24,764 nt of DNA from Metaruminococcus_A sp900762715 (GTDB taxonomy: Bacteria; Bacillota; Clostridia; Oscillospirales; Ruminococcaceae), in assembly GCA_048204295.1 (NCBI GenBank), contig DBFBLF010000012.1, positions 1-24,764 of the forward strand. Direction: 5' to 3'. This document shows positions 22,255 to 24,764 of the stretch, piece after piece. The notes beneath the pieces are model-generated. The model ran no database searches. It saw only the letters and a program-made list of their open reading frames with translations, and was not told where the DNA came from. Every line of letters begins with the position of its first letter. The stretch's first letter is position 1. A program made the position numbers and the translations under genes.

Positions 22255-22440
22255 TTATACCTTTTCAAATGCTCCTTTGGGGCAGTACCTCATACATTTT
22301 CCGCAGAGGACGCAGAGCTTTTCGTCAATTTCAGGAAGAGAGTAAATGTCTTTCTGCGTAATAGCGCCCTTGGGGCAGACAGCCATGGAGGGGCATTTGT
22401 GGTTCTGCGGACATTTGTTTTTGTTGACAATCAGTTTCAT
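22255..22440 (-). CDS. Small two-cluster 4Fe-4S ferredoxin-like protein
   Basis: 61 residues from ATG 22440, behind AAGGAGC. Two Cys groups are seen: CPQNHKCPSMAVCPKGAI and CVLCGKCMRYCPKGAF. The second is a canonical CxxCxxCxxxCP set, while the first has an unusual C-x5-C-x5-CP layout, so one cluster may be atypical. An ATG at 22500 with its own AAAGGA would add 20 residues. It lies 131 nt behind the ArsR gene on the same strand and may be the last gene of that operon. It would serve as a cytoplasmic electron carrier. Confidence 0.85.
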   Translation of the reverse strand: MKLIVNKNKCPQNHKCPSMAVCPKGAITQKDIYSLPEIDEKLCVLCGKCMRYCPKGAFEKV

Positions 22441-22571
22441 AATATGCTCCTTTTCATCAATACCGGAAACGTACGGCCGGGAAATCAACTGAATCCGCAT
22501 CGCCCGGTTCCTTTTATTAAACGGCGGCAGCTTTTCAATAGAAAAGTAGAGATTTCTGCAGACCGCGGGGG

Positions 22572-22862
22572 TTAATCGTCAGGGTCACAGTAATATTTTT
22601 TCAGTATGTGTATCACTTCTTCTACCCGGTGATCGGCAATAGAATAAGTGATATTCTGACCGGTTTTCTCATAATCCAATATCCCGTGCGCTTTCAATAG
22701 TGATAAATGTTGTGATAATGCCGATTGGGTAATGCCCGGTACATGTTTTGAAAGCTCGCTTACTGTCATGGGCCTCTGCATTAGGGCGCAGAATATCAAC
22801 AGCCGGTTTTCGTTTGCCAATACTTTTAAAAGTTCGGCAATCTGTTTTGCTTTTTCCTCCAT
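22572..22862 (-). CDS. ArsR-family winged-helix transcriptional regulator
   Basis: 96 residues. The winged HTH is seen as ANENRLLIFCALMQRPMTVSELSKHV and then SALSQHLSLLKAHGILDYEKTGQNITYSI, the typical ArsR recognition helix and wing (residues about 15-75). The classic ELCVCDL metal box is absent; only Cys25 and Cys92 are available, so the signal may be redox, an Fe-S protein or another metal. ATG is 4 nt after the end of the membrane protein gene, with AAAGGG inside that gene. The promoter at 23672-23700 probably carries its operator (inference). Confidence 0.93.
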   Translation of the reverse strand: MEEKAKQIAELLKVLANENRLLIFCALMQRPMTVSELSKHVPGITQSALSQHLSLLKAHGILDYEKTGQNITYSIADHRVEEVIHILKKYYCDPDD

Positions 22863-22865
22863 TTT

Positions 22866-23435
22866 TTATCCCTTTCTGTGTTTAATTTTACAAATTCCCT
22901 GCGTCATGGTCCCCATAGGGCAGTAAACGCACCATGAACGCGGTTTAAAGAAAAGCATTGTAATGACTCCAAGCACCGTTGAAGTGAGCATCACACCATA
23001 AAACCCAAAGGCGAACTGTGCAATCCAGGGGCTTACGAAAGATGTATTGACCCACTGCCAAGGGAGTTTGAAGACCCATAGGAGAGTGACGGCTTCGTTT
23101 AAAGTTGCCCCCGCGAAAACAAGGTAGGTGGAATAAACCATCAGAAAAAACATAGCCATAAAAAAAGTTAAAAAGCCGTGCCGGAACCATTTTGAAGACA
23201 GGAATTTCGGCGGCATTTTTTTACGGGACAAACCAAATCTGCCGCCTAACAGTTCAAACAACTGTCCGTGCCCGCAATACCGGTTACAGTACACCTTGTT
23301 TCCGCCGATGATTGAGATGAGCAGTGGAGTGATAAAACAAATCAATCCAAGCCAGGCAAAAAGGATGTTGAAAAACCCCAGAACCAGGTAGGTAGAAGAA
23401 AAAATCCAGAGATAATCGTACCAGTGCTTTTTCAT
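22866..23435 (-). CDS. Membrane 4Fe-4S protein, NapH/CcoG-like
   Basis: 189 residues from ATG 23435 (AGAGG 6 nt upstream). Hydrophobic segments lie at about 9-45, 88-108 and 138-165, giving four or so helices. Two Cys groups on the same side suggest two clusters or one shared cluster: YCNRYCGHGQLF (C50, C54) and SWCVYCPMGTMTQGICK (C169, C172, C182). NapH-type proteins pass electrons from the quinol pool to periplasmic or cytoplasmic Fe-S partners. The ATG overlaps the end of the extended ferredoxin frame as ATGA. It lies in an operon with ferredoxin genes and an ArsR regulator, so it probably moves electrons between membrane and a ferredoxin. Confidence 0.82.
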   Translation of the reverse strand: MKKHWYDYLWIFSSTYLVLGFFNILFAWLGLICFITPLLISIIGGNKVYCNRYCGHGQLFELLGGRFGLSRKKMPPKFLSSKWFRHGFLTFFMAMFFLMVYSTYLVFAGATLNEAVTLLWVFKLPWQWVNTSFVSPWIAQFAFGFYGVMLTSTVLGVITMLFFKPRSWCVYCPMGTMTQGICKIKHRKG

Positions 23436-23467
23436 AGGGCGCCTCTTTTTGGTAGAAGTTCGATGAC

Positions 23468-23638
23468 TCAGGCAGGGCAGGCGTTTCTGCATCTTCCGCA
23501 GCCGATACACTTGCTTTCATTCACCAGGGCGTATAGGCCTTTATACACCGTAATTGCAGAGACAGGGCAGTTTTTGACACAATTTCCACAGGCTACGCAG
23601 TTTTTCCCTACGCGGGCCATTTTCATGTGTAGTGACAT
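23468..23638 (-). CDS. 2[4Fe-4S] ferredoxin ending at an in-frame TGA
   Basis: 56 residues. The ATG at 23638 follows GAGGT. Two complete CxxCxxCxxxCP sets are CVACGNCVKNCP (C14, C17, C20, C24) and CIGCGRCRNACP (C44, C47, C50, C54), so both clusters can form. The gene stops at TGA right after CPA. The same frame runs on for 11 more codons (VIELLPKRGAL) to a second TGA that overlaps the ATG of the next gene as ATGA, as expected of the original gene end. It is likely a shortened gene with a nonsense mutation in a dispensable tail, or read-through of TGA. First gene of the operon, behind the promoter at 23672-23700. Confidence 0.82.
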   Translation of the reverse strand: MSLHMKMARVGKNCVACGNCVKNCPVSAITVYKGLYALVNESKCIGCGRCRNACPA

Positions 23639-23671
23639 AAGCAGTACCTCATCAGTATATTTGTTATTACT

Positions 23672-23700
23672 AATATACTAATATTCAGATGCTTTGTCAA
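23672..23700 (-). promoter_or_regulatory. Promoter and likely ArsR operator of the ferredoxin operon
   Basis: On the - strand TTGACA (23695-23700), 17-nt spacer and TATATT (23672-23677), close to consensus. The box and its downstream side hold repeated TTAGTA and the inverted pair AGTATA/TATACT. This AT-rich symmetry fits an ArsR site (inference). The ferredoxin ATG is about 34 nt downstream. Confidence 0.65.
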
Positions 23701-23853
23701 CCGTTACTTTTTCTTGTATTTTTAATCCCCGCAGATTGAACCAAAAAGATTTGTTGGGCTGACTGGTCAAAGCGATGTGACTTTTATGTTGTCCGGCGCT
23801 TTATTAAAAATATGATTACACTTGCCTTAAAATTTGCATTTCCGCAAGTTTCC

Positions 23854-23891
23854 CAAAAAAAGACAGGGCCCCCACTATTTGGGGAGCTCCC
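23854..23891 (-). terminator. Terminator of the CAP-domain gene
   Basis: On the - strand GGGAGCTCCCC pairs imperfectly with GGGGGCCC around AAATAGT, followed by TGTCTTTTTTTGG. It starts about 38 nt after the stop codon at 23929. The gap 23701-23853 shows nothing else that I can support. Confidence 0.75.
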
Positions 23892-23928
23892 GCCTTTAAC
23901 TTGTTTTTTTATTTAATAGTCTGGGTGA

Positions 23929-24744
23929 CTAACCGATAAATAACTGGGTCCAGTAATTGGTGCCGGCTGCGCTGCGGTAGTATCCAACGCCGATAGAGGT
24001 AAAATTGGGGTTCATAATGTTGGCCCTGTGTCCCGGGCTGTTCATCCACCCCTGCATAACCTGTTCCGGAGTTTTCTGCCCCCAGGCGATGTTTTCCCCG
24101 GCAGTCCGATAACTGATCCCCTGTTCAGCTAGGGCGGTACTGAAACTGCTTCCGTTGGGCCTTGTATGCGAGAAGCTGGTTACAGTTTCTTTCGCACGTA
24201 CCAGAGCGGCTGCTTCGGCAGATTTATTGATTGACAGTGGGCTGAGCCCCTCTTTAGCTCTTTCTTGGTTTACGAGAGCAACAACACGCTCCACATAGGA
24301 AGAATTGCTGCTGTCTGAGCCGGATGTTTCCGGCTCAGATGTTGAGGGGAGGGAAGGTTCCGGACTTGGCGTCACCGGTCGGGCTGTGCTAGAATCGGAA
24401 GATGAGGGCTTGGACGCGGCCGGCGGGGAACTGGTTTCCTGTTTTGGAACAGACGGTTGGGCAGGTGTTTGCTGGGGACTGTTTTTTTGAATGGCTGAAT
24501 TCGTTTCTGCGTTTGACGCGGAAGCGGCGCTTTTCGGTACGGAAGTGCTGATTTCAATGCCGGCCGACGGCTCTGAAGCTTTAGAGTCAGAATAAGAAGA
24601 ACCGCTTCCACTTTCCAGCAGAATACTTCTCTCTTCAGCCGCTTCCTCAAGTCCATTTTGCAAGGTATGCTCTATACCAAGAGGGACTAGTACGACCGCC
24701 GTCAAAACTGTTGCCGCAATTACAAATAACATAGATCGTTTCAA
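23929..24744 (-). CDS. Secreted CAP-domain (SCP/PR-1, YkwD-like) protein
   Basis: 271 residues. The N-terminal membrane segment MLFVIAATVLTAVVLVPLG with basic start MKRS is a signal peptide or anchor. Residues about 30-147 form a Ser/Pro-rich linker to cross the cell wall. The CAP domain spans about 148-271, with SYVERVVALVNQERAKEGLSPL, FSHTRPNGSSFS, AGENIAWG and WMNSPGHRANIMNP. The His and Glu of the CAP cavity are present. Bacterial YkwD-like proteins occur outside the membrane; their activity is poorly known. The start is TTG 24744, eight nt behind AGGAGG, so its upstream promoter lies mostly outside the window. Confidence 0.9.
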   Translation of the reverse strand: MKRSMLFVIAATVLTAVVLVPLGIEHTLQNGLEEAAEERSILLESGSGSSYSDSKASEPSAGIEISTSVPKSAASASNAETNSAIQKNSPQQTPAQPSVPKQETSSPPAASKPSSSDSSTARPVTPSPEPSLPSTSEPETSGSDSSNSSYVERVVALVNQERAKEGLSPLSINKSAEAAALVRAKETVTSFSHTRPNGSSFSTALAEQGISYRTAGENIAWGQKTPEQVMQGWMNSPGHRANIMNPNFTSIGVGYYRSAAGTNYWTQLFIG

Positions 24745-24764
24745 ATGCTTGTCCTCCTGTTTTT

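Overview
This 24.8 kb window looks like chromosomal DNA from an anaerobic, low-to-mid GC Firmicute, most likely a clostridial (Oscillospiraceae/Ruminococcaceae-like) bacterium. The reasons are strong AGGAGG-type ribosome binding sites, frequent TTG/GTG starts, a CIRCE element on an hsp20 gene, two-cluster ferredoxins, a cytoplasmic Cys-type sulfatase, a tocopherol-cyclase-like protein and DUF4474. Species cannot be named from the sequence.

Layout. (1) 1-784: the 3' end of an rRNA operon on the + strand, in the unusual order 23S, tRNA-Lys(CTT), tRNA-Glu(CTC), 5S, tRNA-Met/Ile2(CAT), tRNA-Trp(CCA), closed by two tandem intrinsic terminators. (2) 810-1240: an IS200-like element whose transposase has lost its C-terminal half, but which keeps both end hairpins and a leader that hides the ribosome binding site. 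(3) 1500-6600, - strand: a serine beta-lactamase-like hydrolase, an MFS transporter with its own promoter and a leader of competing hairpins, and a two-gene operon of a FAD oxidoreductase-Rieske fusion and a tocopherol-cyclase-like protein. (4) 6670-10780: a 902-residue SnoaL/PAS/PAS/GGDEF/GAF/PAS diguanylate cyclase (-), divergent from a small glyoxalase-fold protein (+), whose end overlaps by 4 bases that of a convergent metallo-beta-lactamase-fold hydrolase (-). (5) 10733-12332: an hsp20 gene (-) with an upstream CIRCE operator, divergent from a ZIP metal transporter (+). (6) 12398-17220: a sugar cassette, ThuA-like protein, Gfo/Idh/MocA oxidoreductase and L-rhamnose isomerase in one + operon, with a convergent sulfatase. 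(7) 17239-20031: an operon of a membrane-anchored DUF4474 protein with a long 24-bp repeat array (PDPCPKPC octads) and a metallophosphoesterase. (8) 20092-22236: an Fe/Mn superoxide dismutase (-) and an MFS transporter (+) broken by a frameshift at a T7 run. (9) 22255-23700: a probable ArsR-regulated iron-sulfur operon (small ferredoxin with an odd in-frame TGA, NapH-like membrane 4Fe-4S protein, ArsR regulator, second ferredoxin). (10) 23854-24764: a secreted CAP-domain protein.

The items that most repay a second look are the hairpin leader of the MFS gene at 4145-4264, the frame switch inside the 24-bp repeat array, the ArsR/ferredoxin/membrane iron-sulfur operon with its premature TGA, the ThuA/Gfo/RhaA/sulfatase neighbourhood and the Rieske-FAD/tocopherol-cyclase-like pair. 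Domain names are recognised from motifs and general family resemblance, not from a database search.
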